64,000 nt of DNA. Origin: Acidimicrobiia bacterium. GTDB lineage: Bacteria; Actinomycetota; Acidimicrobiia; Acidimicrobiales; VFJN01. The stretch is from positions 62,001-126,000 of the forward strand of contig SHVB01000003.1 of the NCBI GenBank assembly GCA_009694375.1, read 5' to 3'. This document shows, in pieces, positions 27,151 to 35,873 of this stretch (positions within the stretch are counted from its first letter, which is position 1; the number at the start of each line of letters is the position of its first letter). The position numbers and the translations under genes were made by a program. The notes under the pieces are model-generated. The model did not search any database and was not told the DNA's origin. It saw only the letters and a program-made list of their open reading frames with translations.

Positions 27151-27810
27151 GTGCGGCTTGTCATCGCTCGTTGCTCGGTGGACTACGAAGGGCGACTTTC
27201 CGCCCACCTGCCGATGGCCACTCGGTTGATCATGGTGAAGGCTGACGGCTGCGTAGCTATCCACGCCGACGGAGGAGCCTACAAGCCGCTGAACTGGATG
27301 AACGCGCCGAATCTCCTCGTTGAAGAACCCACCGGCTGGACCGTCACCAACCCCAAGGGCGAGATCCTGCGCATCACCATCGACGCGCTGCTCTCCGATC
27401 ACACCCATTACCTTGGCCTCGATCCTGGCCTGCAGAAAGACGGCGTAGAGGCTCACCTCCAAGCCTTACTGGCCGATGCCTGCCACCTACTAGAAGCGGG
27501 CCTGGTCTTGGTCCGTCGGGAGCACCGGACCGAGGTTGGCCCCGTCGACCTTCTCTGCACCGATGCCAGCGGCCAATCAGTAGCGGTGGAAATCAAACGA
27601 CGGGGCGAAATCGACGGGGTGGAGCAACTCGCCCGCTACCTAGAGTTCATGAACCGAGACCCAATGCTGCGACCGGTGCGGGGCATGTTGGTAGCCCAGG
27701 TGATCAAACCTCAGGCAAAGGCCCTCGCCGTCGAGCGGGGCATCATGTGTGTCGAGGTGGACTACGACACGCTACGGGGCATCGAGCGCGCCCAGACCTC
27801 GTTGTTCTAG
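27151..27810 (+). CDS. nucS: mismatch-specific endonuclease NucS/EndoMS
   Basis: A 219-residue NucS. The N-terminal DNA-binding/dimerisation domain is [20 protein letters not shown] through [10 protein letters not shown]. The C-terminal RecB-type nuclease has its active site at Asp133, Glu147 and Lys149 (GPVDLLC...AVEIKRRG) plus [11 protein letters not shown]. In actinobacteria and some archaea this enzyme makes a double-strand cut at mismatches and replaces MutS/MutL. The terminus RAQTSLF ends in a short hydrophobic peptide of the kind that contacts the sliding clamp. The GTG start lies 4 nt after the UbiB-like stop, so the two are likely co-transcribed. Confidence 0.93.
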   Translation: MRLVIARCSVDYEGRLSAHLPMATRLIMVKADGCVAIHADGGAYKPLNWMNAPNLLVEEPTGWTVTNPKGEILRITIDALLSDHTHYLGLDPGLQKDGVEAHLQALLADACHLLEAGLVLVRREHRTEVGPVDLLCTDASGQSVAVEIKRRGEIDGVEQLARYLEFMNRDPMLRPVRGMLVAQVIKPQAKALAVERGIMCVEVDYDTLRGIERAQTSLF

Positions 27811-27814
27811 GCCC

Positions 27815-28672
27815 TCAGGTGGAGTACGTAACCCGCCCGGCGTCAATAACGACGCGGCCGTCCTGTCCGCACGTCTGGAACACGGCACTGCCGTCGCCGT
27901 CCAACCACGCGTTGACCTTCAACGCCTCACCGGGCATAACCGGAGATGAGAAGCGAGCGTCGAGTCCCTTGAATCGGCTCGGATCCCCGCTGCAGAGCAC
28001 GTGCAACAACACCCGTCCGGTGAAACCGTAGGTGCAAAGCCCATGCAGGATCGGCCGGTCAAACCCGCCCATAGCGGCGAAGGACGGATCCGAATGCAGC
28101 GGGTTGCGGTCCCCCGATAAACGGTAGATGAGGGCCTGGTCGGTGCGTGTCTGCACGGTGATGCTGTGATCGGGATCGCGCTCGGGGGCCCGATTGGGCG
28201 TACCTGAGGGGCCGCGATCGCCGCCAAATCCACCTTCACCGCGAATGTAGGCCGACATGCGAGTCGAAAAAAGCGGTGCACCGGTACTCACCAGAGTGGC
28301 CGTGCTCTCCGACACGATGACCGCACCCTTGCCCTTGTCGTAAATCGCAGTGATCTCGCTCACCGCCTCGAGTTCGCCCTCCACCGGGATCTCCTGGTGC
28401 ATCGTGATCCCCTGCTCGCCGTGCACCAACATCGCCGGGTTAAAGGACCCGATGGCCCCGAAACTCCCCCCCATCGGGCCGAGCACCACCGCCATGGTAG
28501 GTAGCGCCCGCAATGGCGTGTCGTTGGTGTTCTCGGTGGTGAATTGCAGTTCGTCGAGGGGGTCGGCGGCCCCCGCTCCCACCCCGAGGGCGTAGATCAG
28601 CACGTCCTTGCTGCTCCAGGTGCGTCGGGTCGGCTCGGACTTCGTACCCACTGCTTCAGGATTGATCGGCAT
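27815..28672 (-). CDS. MaoC-family (2E)-enoyl-CoA hydratase (hydratase 2)
   Basis: A 285-residue double-hotdog hydratase. The hydratase-2 signature YRLSGDRNPLHSDPSFAA near residue 200 contains the catalytic Asp and His. The N-terminal half is a degenerate hotdog (YALGVGAGAADPLDELQFTTE). The architecture matches the C-terminal hydratase of peroxisomal MFE-2 (17beta-HSD4) and mycobacterial ChsH/Hsd4B-like proteins, which hydrate enoyl-CoA to (3R)-hydroxyacyl-CoA. The ATG has an AGGAG Shine-Dalgarno 7 nt upstream that overlaps the end of the SDR gene. Together the two genes look like a split MFE-2. Confidence 0.88.
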   Translation of the reverse strand: MPINPEAVGTKSEPTRRTWSSKDVLIYALGVGAGAADPLDELQFTTENTNDTPLRALPTMAVVLGPMGGSFGAIGSFNPAMLVHGEQGITMHQEIPVEGELEAVSEITAIYDKGKGAVIVSESTATLVSTGAPLFSTRMSAYIRGEGGFGGDRGPSGTPNRAPERDPDHSITVQTRTDQALIYRLSGDRNPLHSDPSFAAMGGFDRPILHGLCTYGFTGRVLLHVLCSGDPSRFKGLDARFSSPVMPGEALKVNAWLDGDGSAVFQTCGQDGRVVIDAGRVTYST

Positions 28673-28682
28673 TGGCCTTCTC

Positions 28683-29588
28683 CTACTTCTCGTCGTAGCC
28701 GTACATGTTGGCATTGGGACGAGCCTGAGCAACCAGCTCCGACACCTTCGGTCCCAACTCGGCGATGTCATCGGAGGGATGCTCCAGCGACGGACCCCGG
28801 TGCCAGCCTTCACTGACGGAAATCATCTGACCGGTCACATCGAACACTCGGCCGGTGACATGCGCCGCGGCGGGGCTAGCCAGCCAACACACGATCGGGG
28901 CGATGTGAGCCGGCGACATCTGCTCCTTTACCTCCTCGGAGGCGTTGCCCATGCCCAATCCCTCGGTCATACGCGTGAGGGCGGCGGGGGCGATGGCATT
29001 CACCGTAACCCCGTAACGCCCTAGTTCCTTGGCGGCGATGATCGTGAAACTGGCAATACCGGCTTTGGCCGCCCCGTAGTTGGTTTGACCCACGTTGCCG
29101 TAAATGCCCGACGGAGATGACGTATTGATGATGCGGGCGTCGTTGGTCTCACCCGCCTTCGCTCGATCGCGCCAATAGGCCGCAGCATGTCGCGCGGGGG
29201 CAAACGTGCCCTTGAGGTGCACCTTGATCACCGCATCCCACTCCGCCTCGCTCATGTTGGTAAGCATGCGATCGCGCAGAATGCCGGCGTTGTTGATCAG
29301 CACGTCGAGCCCTCCGAAGGTTTCGATGGCCGAGTTCACCAGCCGCTCGGCTCCGTCCCAGTCGCTGATGTCGTCGCCGTTGGCGATCGCCTCGCCACCC
29401 ATCGCTTGGATCTCCGCCACCACGTCGTGGGCCGGGCCCTGATCGTTGCCCTCGCCGTCCATTGACCCACCGAGGTCATTGACCACCACCCGGGCGCCGT
29501 GATGGGCCAGCAGCAGAGCATGTTCGCGGCCGATCCCCCGTCCAGCGCCGGTGATGATGGCGACCCGGCCTTCGCATAGTTTCGTCAT
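28683..29588 (-). CDS. SDR-family (3R)-hydroxyacyl-CoA dehydrogenase-like protein (17beta-HSD4 type)
   Basis: A 301-residue short-chain dehydrogenase. The nucleotide-binding motif is ITGAGRGIGREHALLLA. VVVNDLGGSMDGEG with its insert after strand beta-2 is typical of MFE-2/Hsd4A dehydrogenases. The structural NNAG is in VLINNAGILRDRML, and the catalytic Ser and YxxxK are in INTSSPSGIYGNVGQTNYGAAK. The C-terminal ~50 residues extend past the classical SDR core. It should oxidise (3R)-hydroxyacyl-CoA made by the adjacent MaoC hydratase, located 10 nt downstream. The substrate may be a branched or steroid side chain by analogy. Confidence 0.87.
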   Translation of the reverse strand: MTKLCEGRVAIITGAGRGIGREHALLLAHHGARVVVNDLGGSMDGEGNDQGPAHDVVAEIQAMGGEAIANGDDISDWDGAERLVNSAIETFGGLDVLINNAGILRDRMLTNMSEAEWDAVIKVHLKGTFAPARHAAAYWRDRAKAGETNDARIINTSSPSGIYGNVGQTNYGAAKAGIASFTIIAAKELGRYGVTVNAIAPAALTRMTEGLGMGNASEEVKEQMSPAHIAPIVCWLASPAAAHVTGRVFDVTGQMISVSEGWHRGPSLEHPSDDIAELGPKVSELVAQARPNANMYGYDEK

Positions 29589-29698
29589 CCCTACTATCCC
29601 CCTGAAGTCAGTGGCCGTGACCGGCTTCCTTCGTTTAGCCCACCCTCGGGCGGGGGGCGAATCCCATGAGGGGGTGTCGGCGTGAAAGATTAGGGGTG

Positions 29699-31477
29699 AT
29701 GAACGATATCCCCCCCGTCGCCCCCGTTGCACCCCGGGGTCTCGCCACCCCTAGCCACCTCATCGCACCCGGCCCCAGCAAGTCCACCGGCACCAAGCGC
29801 CGGTGGATCCTGGCCATCATTTCGGTTCCCATCGTTCTCCTCGTGGTGCTGATCACCGGGTGGGCGGTGGACACGGGTGCTCATCAAGTACCTCGAAACA
29901 CAAGCCTGGCCGGTGTTGCCATCGGCGGGCTCGGTGAGGATGAGTTGGCGGGACGCATCGCCGAGACCTCCGTCGGCTTTGCATCCACGCCAGTGGAGAT
30001 AGTCGCAGGGGACTCGACCTACTCCACCACCGCAGAGGCGCTCGGCCTGACCATCGACGAGGGTAAGACCACTGATGGTGCCCTGAACCCCAACTACGGC
30101 ACGCCGTTCTTGCTTCGCCCATTCGTCTGGGCCAAATCGTTCTGGACCGAACACCAGGCCCCGTTGCAATTCCAGGTCAACACCGAACAGGTTGCCGTCA
30201 ACCTGGTGGAGCTTCAGGGCGAGGACCGCGTCGAACCCACCGAGCCCTCCGTCGAACTCGTCGACGGAGGGCTCAAGGGCATCCCCGGGAAAGACGGGGA
30301 AGGGATCGATAGCGCTACCGCGGCCACTGCGCTAATGACGGCGGCTCAGGTAGCCGCCGACAACGGTGAGGCCACCATTCGCCTCACCGTGAAGCAAAGC
30401 CCCCTTCCGCCGTTGGGTTCCGAAGAAGCCGCCGCCTCCGCCGCGTCGACCGCCGAGGCGCTCACCGCCGAACCGATCGAGATCCGCGCGGGCAACACCA
30501 GCCGTACGATCAAGGGGGACACGATGCGTTCGTGGGTCACCCTTACCAGCGCAGCCGATGGCACAGTGGCGATGGCGTTTGACCCCACCAAGGTTTCTGT
30601 CGATCTGCAGCGGGCCTTCAAGGACGTCGATGGCCACCCGGTCGATGCCTCTTTCACCCTCGGCGGCAATGGCCAGCCAGTGATCGTGGCTGACCAGCCA
30701 GGCACCATCTGCTGCGGGGAGGGTGCGAGTACCACCATCCTTGCCGCTCTCAACAACAACACCCGATCCGTCGACCTCGAACTCGTGCCCGGACCGGCCC
30801 TGTTCACGGTGGCCGCTGCGAAGGCCTACGGCATTGTGCGGGCAGTGGGCGGCAACAACGCCTGGCGAGACGGCGCCCCGACCACCGCCGGGCCGGGCTT
30901 CACGACCTACCACGCCCCCACCGGCGCACGGATTACCAACATCCACCGCATCGCCGATCTCGTGCGGGGGGCGGTGATCGCGCCCGGCGCGACCTTCTCC
31001 ATCAACGACCACGTGGGGAAGCGCACCGCCGCCGATGGGTTCGTGGAAGCCGGCGCCATTAGTAACGGTGCCCATGTGAACGAGATCGGCGGCGGCATCT
31101 CACAGTTCGCCACCACCACCTTCAACGCCGCCTATTTCGCTGGCCTTCCCATCACCACATCCCAAGCCCACTCGGAGTACTTCGACCGCTACCCACGCGG
31201 TCGGGAAGCCACCATGGGGTTCCCTAATCCGGATCTCGCGTTTACCAACGACACGCCCTACGGGATCATGATCTGGACCTCTTATACCGGGACCAGCCTC
31301 ACCGTTACGCTCTACTCCACGCCCTACGCCAATGGGGCCCAAACCGACATCGTGGAAGCACCCGCCGGCCGCTGCACCGCCGTCACGACCACCAGGACCA
31401 TCACCTACCCCGATGGGAACACCGCCAACGACAAGTTCCGCGCCCGCTATCGCCCTTCGGGGAGCACCACCTGCTGA
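29699..31477 (+). CDS. VanW-family envelope protein with peptidoglycan-binding-like repeats
   Basis: A 592-residue protein with a Pro-rich cytosolic N-terminus and one transmembrane helix at about residues 37-58 (WILAIISVPIVLLVVLITGW). A large extracytoplasmic part carries two PG_binding_4-type domains (around EALGLTIDEG and, with the terminal AYGIVRAVGG, ahead of VanW). The VanW domain follows, with HRIADLVRGAVIAPGATFSIN, DGFVEAGAISNG, GGGISQFATTTFNAAYFAGL and SEYFDRYPRGREATMGFPNPDL. VanW-type proteins occur with cell-wall enzymes, but their chemistry is unproven. The ATG has an AGGGGTG directly upstream. It ends convergent to an F420-type oxidoreductase. Confidence 0.85.
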   Translation: MNDIPPVAPVAPRGLATPSHLIAPGPSKSTGTKRRWILAIISVPIVLLVVLITGWAVDTGAHQVPRNTSLAGVAIGGLGEDELAGRIAETSVGFASTPVEIVAGDSTYSTTAEALGLTIDEGKTTDGALNPNYGTPFLLRPFVWAKSFWTEHQAPLQFQVNTEQVAVNLVELQGEDRVEPTEPSVELVDGGLKGIPGKDGEGIDSATAATALMTAAQVAADNGEATIRLTVKQSPLPPLGSEEAAASAASTAEALTAEPIEIRAGNTSRTIKGDTMRSWVTLTSAADGTVAMAFDPTKVSVDLQRAFKDVDGHPVDASFTLGGNGQPVIVADQPGTICCGEGASTTILAALNNNTRSVDLELVPGPALFTVAAAKAYGIVRAVGGNNAWRDGAPTTAGPGFTTYHAPTGARITNIHRIADLVRGAVIAPGATFSINDHVGKRTAADGFVEAGAISNGAHVNEIGGGISQFATTTFNAAYFAGLPITTSQAHSEYFDRYPRGREATMGFPNPDLAFTNDTPYGIMIWTSYTGTSLTVTLYSTPYANGAQTDIVEAPAGRCTAVTTTRTITYPDGNTANDKFRARYRPSGSTTC

Positions 31478-31498
31478 TGACTCCACCCCTCCGGGGGG

Positions 31499-32536
31499 CT
31501 ACAGGTCTTGGATCCAGCCCTTTACCTGCTCGATCAGCTTCACAGGGTCTTTGCCGATCGGCGTGATGTTGAGGACCGTGACGCCACTCTCCTGGTAGGC
31601 GGCAAGTCGCTCTTTCACGTACCCCTCACTGCCGCACAGCGAGGTGGCCTCCAGCAACGCATCGGGCACCATCTGGGCGGCTTCGTCCTTCTTCCCCTGC
31701 AGATACAGGTCCTGGATGGCTTCTGCCTCGGCCTCAAATCCGTAACGACAGATGAGGTCGTTGTAGAAGTTCTTCCCCTTCGCTCCCATACCGCCCACGT
31801 AGAGCGCCACCACCGGACGGGAGTATTCGCGCACGGCCTCGGCACCCTCACCCACCGCCAGCAGGCCCCCCGCCACGACGTCCATCGGGGCACGGTCGGT
31901 GTCGCGTTTGGCGGCTCCGGCGGCCAGATCCGCCCCCCACACATCCTGAGCTCTTTCGGGTAGGTAAAACAACGGAAGCCAGCCGTCGGCCTTCTCGGCG
32001 GTCATCTCAACATTCTTGGGTCCGAGTGACGCCACGTAAATCGGGATCTCGGAGCGCACAGGATGGTTGATGAGCTTGAGGGGCTTGCCGAGGCCACTTC
32101 CCTTCCCTGCCGAAACAGGAATCTGGTAGCTCACCCCGGAGTGCTCTACCTTCTCTCGGCGCCACACCTGGCGACACACGTCGATGATCTCCCGAGTGCG
32201 CCCAAGGGGCCGGTCGTAGACAACGCCGTGGAATCCTTCGATGACCTGCGGACCCGACGCCCCGAGGCCAAGGATGCACCGGCCGTCGGAGAGAGCGTCG
32301 ATACCGGCGGCGGTCATCGCGATCAGGGTGGGGGTGCGGGTGTAGATGGGCAAAATACCGGCGGCGATCTCCACCGTGGAGGTCTTGGCCGCCAAGTACC
32401 CCATGCTGCTGACAGCATCGAAGCTGTAGGCCTCGGCCACCCACACCATGTCGAGGCCGGCCTTTTCCATTTCCACTACCTGATCCGTGCCTTGTTTGAA
32501 TCCACCGGCGTAATTCAGCGACGTAGAGAGCTTCAT
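31499..32536 (-). CDS. LLM class F420-dependent oxidoreductase
   Basis: A 345-residue luciferase-like protein of the longer F420 type. Characteristic parts are KAGLDMVWVAEAYSFDAVSSMG, VEIAAGILPIYTRTPTLIAMTAAG, GRCILGLGASGPQVIEGFHGV, and EIPIYVASLGPKNVEMTAEKADGWLP. The loop after GASGPQV with the WHG/FHG motif is common to F420-dependent alcohol-dehydrogenase-like and acyl-CoA-associated members. The Shine-Dalgarno is AGGGGA, about 6 nt before the ATG. It is followed upstream, 29 nt away on the same strand, by a small conserved hypothetical gene. The substrate is unknown. Confidence 0.85.
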   Translation of the reverse strand: MKLSTSLNYAGGFKQGTDQVVEMEKAGLDMVWVAEAYSFDAVSSMGYLAAKTSTVEIAAGILPIYTRTPTLIAMTAAGIDALSDGRCILGLGASGPQVIEGFHGVVYDRPLGRTREIIDVCRQVWRREKVEHSGVSYQIPVSAGKGSGLGKPLKLINHPVRSEIPIYVASLGPKNVEMTAEKADGWLPLFYLPERAQDVWGADLAAGAAKRDTDRAPMDVVAGGLLAVGEGAEAVREYSRPVVALYVGGMGAKGKNFYNDLICRYGFEAEAEAIQDLYLQGKKDEAAQMVPDALLEATSLCGSEGYVKERLAAYQESGVTVLNITPIGKDPVKLIEQVKGWIQDL

Positions 32537-32565
32537 GACATTCCCCTTTGTGGTGGTCGATTGAT

Positions 32566-32934
32566 TCAGCCGCCGCCGTGGCGGAGGCGGGCCTTGGCGG
32601 ACCGCTCGAGCAGATGGCTCGGCACTCCAAACGGGTTGGTATCGCCGGCGCTGTCCTGGGCCTCTCCGGCGGTGGCACCCGTGTCCGTCGCCTGAACGGC
32701 CTCTTCTTCAACACGGTCTTCTATCGGGATGAACCCCGGGGTGGCCACGATGTGGCGGCCGTCGAGTAGGCCCATCTCCACCCCGTTATCGAACAGCACT
32801 CGGTACCGGACCCAGGTAACCCCCGAGACGACCAGCACCTTGCCGGGCTCGCCCACGGGCACCCCGGGAAGGTCAGCCCAAGCCCGCACCTTTTCGTGGC
32901 GTTTCAGGTCCACCGGAACGAGCACCGAGTTCAT
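32566..32934 (-). CDS. hypothetical protein with SH3/KOW-like N-terminal barrel
   Basis: A 122-residue protein not assigned to a named family. Residues 1-75 are strand-rich: VPVDLKRHEKVRAWADLPG, then PGKVLVVSGVTWVRYRVLFD and GVEMGLLDGRHIVA. The order of turns resembles a small SH3 or KOW barrel. The remainder is acidic and low-complexity (EDRVEEEAVQATDTGATAGE) with a basic end. No signal peptide or membrane helix is visible. The start is the ATG of MNSVLVPVDLK; longer readings upstream are Arg/Cys-rich and look non-coding. Located between an F420-type oxidoreductase and an acyl-CoA dehydrogenase. Confidence 0.6.
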   Translation of the reverse strand: MNSVLVPVDLKRHEKVRAWADLPGVPVGEPGKVLVVSGVTWVRYRVLFDNGVEMGLLDGRHIVATPGFIPIEDRVEEEAVQATDTGATAGEAQDSAGDTNPFGVPSHLLERSAKARLRHGGG

Positions 32935-33005
32935 AACCCACAGCCTGACACGCACCGGGAACCGCGCCCCAAACCACGGGCAACAGTGGCGGCGGGCCAC
33001 CCATG

Positions 33006-34160
33006 TCAGTGTCGCGACTCGGACCAGGTCTGGCCCTGCTCCACATCGGCATCGTGGGGCAAGCCCAGGACCCGTTCGGCCACGATATTGCGCTGCACCT
33101 CGCCGGTTCCGCCGCCCACGGTGAGGGCAGGCGAAAAGAGAAATCCGTAGTGCCACAGTTCGGCTTCGGCGCCTTGCGGGCCGCGATCGGAGAGCATCCC
33201 CCCCGGCCCCGCTAGGTCTTTGGCAAGGCCCATGATCGCCTGGCCGTGCTCGTCGGCCATGATCTTGCGCACCGAGGCCTCGGCCCCCGGCGGCTGCCCG
33301 TTGATACGGGCCGTGACCGTTCGCAGTCGGATGAGCCGGAGCAATTCGTGTTCGATGTACAGCGCCGCGAGGCGTTGGCGTAGCACCACATCGGTGGTGC
33401 CGCCCGCAGCCCGCACCACATCGATGAGGTCCTGTGCGTTAGGCCCCATCCCCCACAGCGCCCCACCCGAGGACAGAGACACGCGCTCGTTCCCGAGCGT
33501 TACCTTGGCCAGGCCCCAGCCACGGTTCATCTCGCCCACCAGATTCTCGGCGGGAAGGCGCACCTCGTTGAGGAACACTTCATTGAACATGTGGGCCCCG
33601 GTCATCTCGATGATCGGGCGGATCTCCACACCGGGGGCGTCCATTGGACAGATGAAATAGGAAATTCCCTCATGTTTGGGAGCGTCGGTATTCGTGCGGG
33701 CAATGAGGATGCCAAAGGCAGAAAACTGGGCCAGCGACGTCCAGATCTTCTGGCCGGTCACCACCCACTCGTCGCCATCGCGCACAGCCCGGGTAGACAA
33801 CGAAGCAAGGTCAGACCCCGACCCCGGTTCGCTGAAGAGTTGGCACCAGATCTCCTCGCCGGCCAACAACGGAAACAAGTAGCGGTCCTGTTGGGCCTGG
33901 GTGCCGCCGTGCAACAGGGTGGGTCCAGCCCAGCCGATCCCAATGACGTTGGACGGTCGTTGGATGCCCGCGGCCGCCAGTTCCTCGTCGATCACGATCT
34001 GCTGGATCGGATCGGCATCGAGGCCCCACGGCTTCGGCCAGTGGGGCGCCACATAGCCCGCCTCGGCCAACTGCCGGGCACTGGGTTGCGGGTGCGCGTC
34101 GAGCCAGGCCCGCACCTCGATTCGGCGGGAGTCGTTGGCGGCGGGGAGTTCGAAATCCAC
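33006..34160 (-). CDS. acyl-CoA dehydrogenase
   Basis: A 384-residue FAD-dependent acyl-CoA dehydrogenase. It shows CQLFSEPGSGSDLASLSTRA and WVVTGQKIWTSLAQFSAF (FAD/substrate-binding strands), FLNEVRLPAENLVGEMNRGW, and the C-terminal helical bundle ending GGGTGEVQRNIVAERVLGLP. It introduces the alpha,beta double bond in acyl-CoA beta-oxidation. The C-terminal pattern resembles mycobacterial FadE proteins for large or branched substrates, but it stands alone. Those enzymes usually form heterotetramers from paired genes, and no partner is adjacent. The GTG start is fixed by TAGGTT six nt upstream. Divergent from the FadD19-like gene. Confidence 0.9.
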   Translation of the reverse strand: MDFELPAANDSRRIEVRAWLDAHPQPSARQLAEAGYVAPHWPKPWGLDADPIQQIVIDEELAAAGIQRPSNVIGIGWAGPTLLHGGTQAQQDRYLFPLLAGEEIWCQLFSEPGSGSDLASLSTRAVRDGDEWVVTGQKIWTSLAQFSAFGILIARTNTDAPKHEGISYFICPMDAPGVEIRPIIEMTGAHMFNEVFLNEVRLPAENLVGEMNRGWGLAKVTLGNERVSLSSGGALWGMGPNAQDLIDVVRAAGGTTDVVLRQRLAALYIEHELLRLIRLRTVTARINGQPPGAEASVRKIMADEHGQAIMGLAKDLAGPGGMLSDRGPQGAEAELWHYGFLFSPALTVGGGTGEVQRNIVAERVLGLPHDADVEQGQTWSESRH

Positions 34161-34172
34161 GATCGCAACCTA
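34161..34172 (-). promoter_or_regulatory. predicted leaderless -10 element (TAGGTT)
   Basis: Minus-strand TAGGTT (34172-34167), then 6 nt, then the GTG of the acyl-CoA dehydrogenase. Confidence 0.5.
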
Positions 34173-34189
34173 TCCCTGCTCGCGACTGA

Positions 34190-34204
34190 GTCGTCAAGAA
34201 CGAC
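34190..34204. promoter_or_regulatory. short dyad between divergent fatty-acyl genes
   Basis: GTCGT, 5 nt, ACGAC, centred in the 90-nt gap between the acyl-CoA dehydrogenase and acyl-CoA synthetase genes. It could be half of an operator. It does not match the KstR consensus (AAC and GTT half-sites). Confidence 0.2.
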
Positions 34205-34250
34205 CGTCACTGTAGAGTCCGCAGTCACTAACACCGCTTGAGGGGGATCT

Positions 34251-35873
34251 ATGCCGGGTTGGAACTTTGCCGATGTCTGGGAAACCGTGGCCCAACAGGT
34301 GCCCGACGCGCCGGCCCAGGTGCATGGCGACCGCCGGATTACCTGGGCCGAGTTCGACCGACGAGCGAACGGCATTGCCCGCGCCCTGCTCGATGCGGGC
34401 GTGAAGGAACAGGACAAGGTCGCTCAATACCTCTACAACGGAGTCGAGTACCTCGAGTCCATGTTCGGCACCTTCAAGGCAGGCTTGGCCCCCATCAACA
34501 CGAACTATCGCTATCTCGACGACGAACTCGTCTACCTGTGGGAAAACGGCGACGTGGTGGCGGTGGTGTTCCACGGCAGTTTCTCCGATCGCATCGAGGG
34601 CATCCGCGCGCGAGTGCCGATGGTGCGACTGTGGCTGTGGGTAGACGACGGGGCCGGCGGTTGTCCGGCCTGGGCCACGCCCTATGAAACCGCCGCCGAA
34701 GCCGGAACCTCCGAAGCGGTGGAGGGGCCGTGGGGACGCGACGGCGACCACCTTCTCCTGCTCTACACCGGTGGTACCACCGGGATGCCCAAGGGCGTGA
34801 TGTGGCGTCAAGACGATCTCTTCCGCACGCTCGTCGGCACGGTCATCCCCGATGCCCGCACGGGCGATCCCGACCTCCAACTCATCCGTGACCAAGTGCA
34901 AGGCCCCGGCCTCGTAGGCATGCCGGCCTGTCCCCTCATGCACGGCACCGGCTGTTTTACACAACTCATCGTGCTCTCGGGCGGTGGCTGCACGGTCACG
35001 TTGGTGTCCCGCACTCTTGATATCGAGGAACTCTTCGACACCGTGGAGCGCGAGGGCGTGAACACCATCGCCATCGTGGGTGATGCCTTCGCCAAGCCAA
35101 TGGTGCGCGCCCTGGATGCGAACCCCAACCGCTGGGACATCTCGAGCCTCGTGATCATCTCCAGCTCCGGGGTGATGTTCAGCGAAGGGGCCAAGCAGGC
35201 GCTCCTGGGCCATCAGAGCGGATTGATGATCATCGACGCGTTTTCGTCGTCGGAAGCCCTCGGCATGGGACAGTCGGTCAGTACGGCGGCCGGGACGAGC
35301 CTCACCGCCAAGTTCACGGTGGGACCCTTCACAAAGGTCATCACCGACGACGGCCGCTTGGTGGAGCCCGGCTCCGGCGAGACCGGCCGGGTGGCGGTGG
35401 GGGGGTTCCAGCCCATCGGCTATTACAAGGACCCGGCGAAATCAGCGGCCACGTTCATCATGTTCGAGGGCGAGCGCTACTCCGTACCGGGCGACTACGC
35501 CACCGTCGATGCCGACGGTTCCCTGACCCTGCTCGGTCGGGGTTCGGTGTGTATCAATACCGGCGGCGAGAAGGTGTACCCCGAGGAGGTGGAGGAAGCC
35601 CTCAAGACGCACGAGACAGTGGCCGACGCGGTGGTGGTGGGACTACCCGATGAGAAGTTCGGTGAGGCGATCACCGCCGTAGTCGAGATCCTCCCCGGAG
35701 CGGCCTTCGAGGAAGGGGCCATCATCAGCCATGTGAAGGGGAAGTTGGCTGCCTATAAAGCCCCCAAGCGAGTCCTGTTCATCGATACAATCGGGAGGGC
35801 CCCCAACGGCAAAGTGGACTATCGGCGACTCAAAAGTTGGGCCGCTGAACAAATGGGAGTGGACACCACATGA
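34251..35873 (+). CDS. acyl-CoA synthetase, FadD19-like
   Basis: A 540-residue AMP-forming acyl-CoA ligase. Motif A1 is LLLYTGGTTGMPKGVMW. Later motifs include DAFSSSEALGMG, VPGDYATVDADGSLTLLGRGS and the GGEKVYPEEVEEAL hinge, with the C-terminal catalytic Lys in RAPNGKVDYR. It aligns by eye with mycobacterial FadD19, the CoA ligase that activates C24 and related sterol side-chain carboxylates. Examples of the resemblance are YRYLDDELVYLWENGDVVAVVF and GDAFAKPMVRALD. FadD3- or other FadD-type specificity cannot be excluded. A GAGGGGG Shine-Dalgarno precedes the ATG. Its stop overlaps the ATG of phoU. Confidence 0.87.
   Translation: MPGWNFADVWETVAQQVPDAPAQVHGDRRITWAEFDRRANGIARALLDAGVKEQDKVAQYLYNGVEYLESMFGTFKAGLAPINTNYRYLDDELVYLWENGDVVAVVFHGSFSDRIEGIRARVPMVRLWLWVDDGAGGCPAWATPYETAAEAGTSEAVEGPWGRDGDHLLLLYTGGTTGMPKGVMWRQDDLFRTLVGTVIPDARTGDPDLQLIRDQVQGPGLVGMPACPLMHGTGCFTQLIVLSGGGCTVTLVSRTLDIEELFDTVEREGVNTIAIVGDAFAKPMVRALDANPNRWDISSLVIISSSGVMFSEGAKQALLGHQSGLMIIDAFSSSEALGMGQSVSTAAGTSLTAKFTVGPFTKVITDDGRLVEPGSGETGRVAVGGFQPIGYYKDPAKSAATFIMFEGERYSVPGDYATVDADGSLTLLGRGSVCINTGGEKVYPEEVEEALKTHETVADAVVVGLPDEKFGEAITAVVEILPGAAFEEGAIISHVKGKLAAYKAPKRVLFIDTIGRAPNGKVDYRRLKSWAAEQMGVDTT

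Noticed and set aside
34161-34250. KstR-type operator between acyl-CoA dehydrogenase and FadD19-like genes
   Set aside because: The AAC...GTT half-sites of the mycobacterial consensus are not present; only a short GTCGT/ACGAC dyad is seen.
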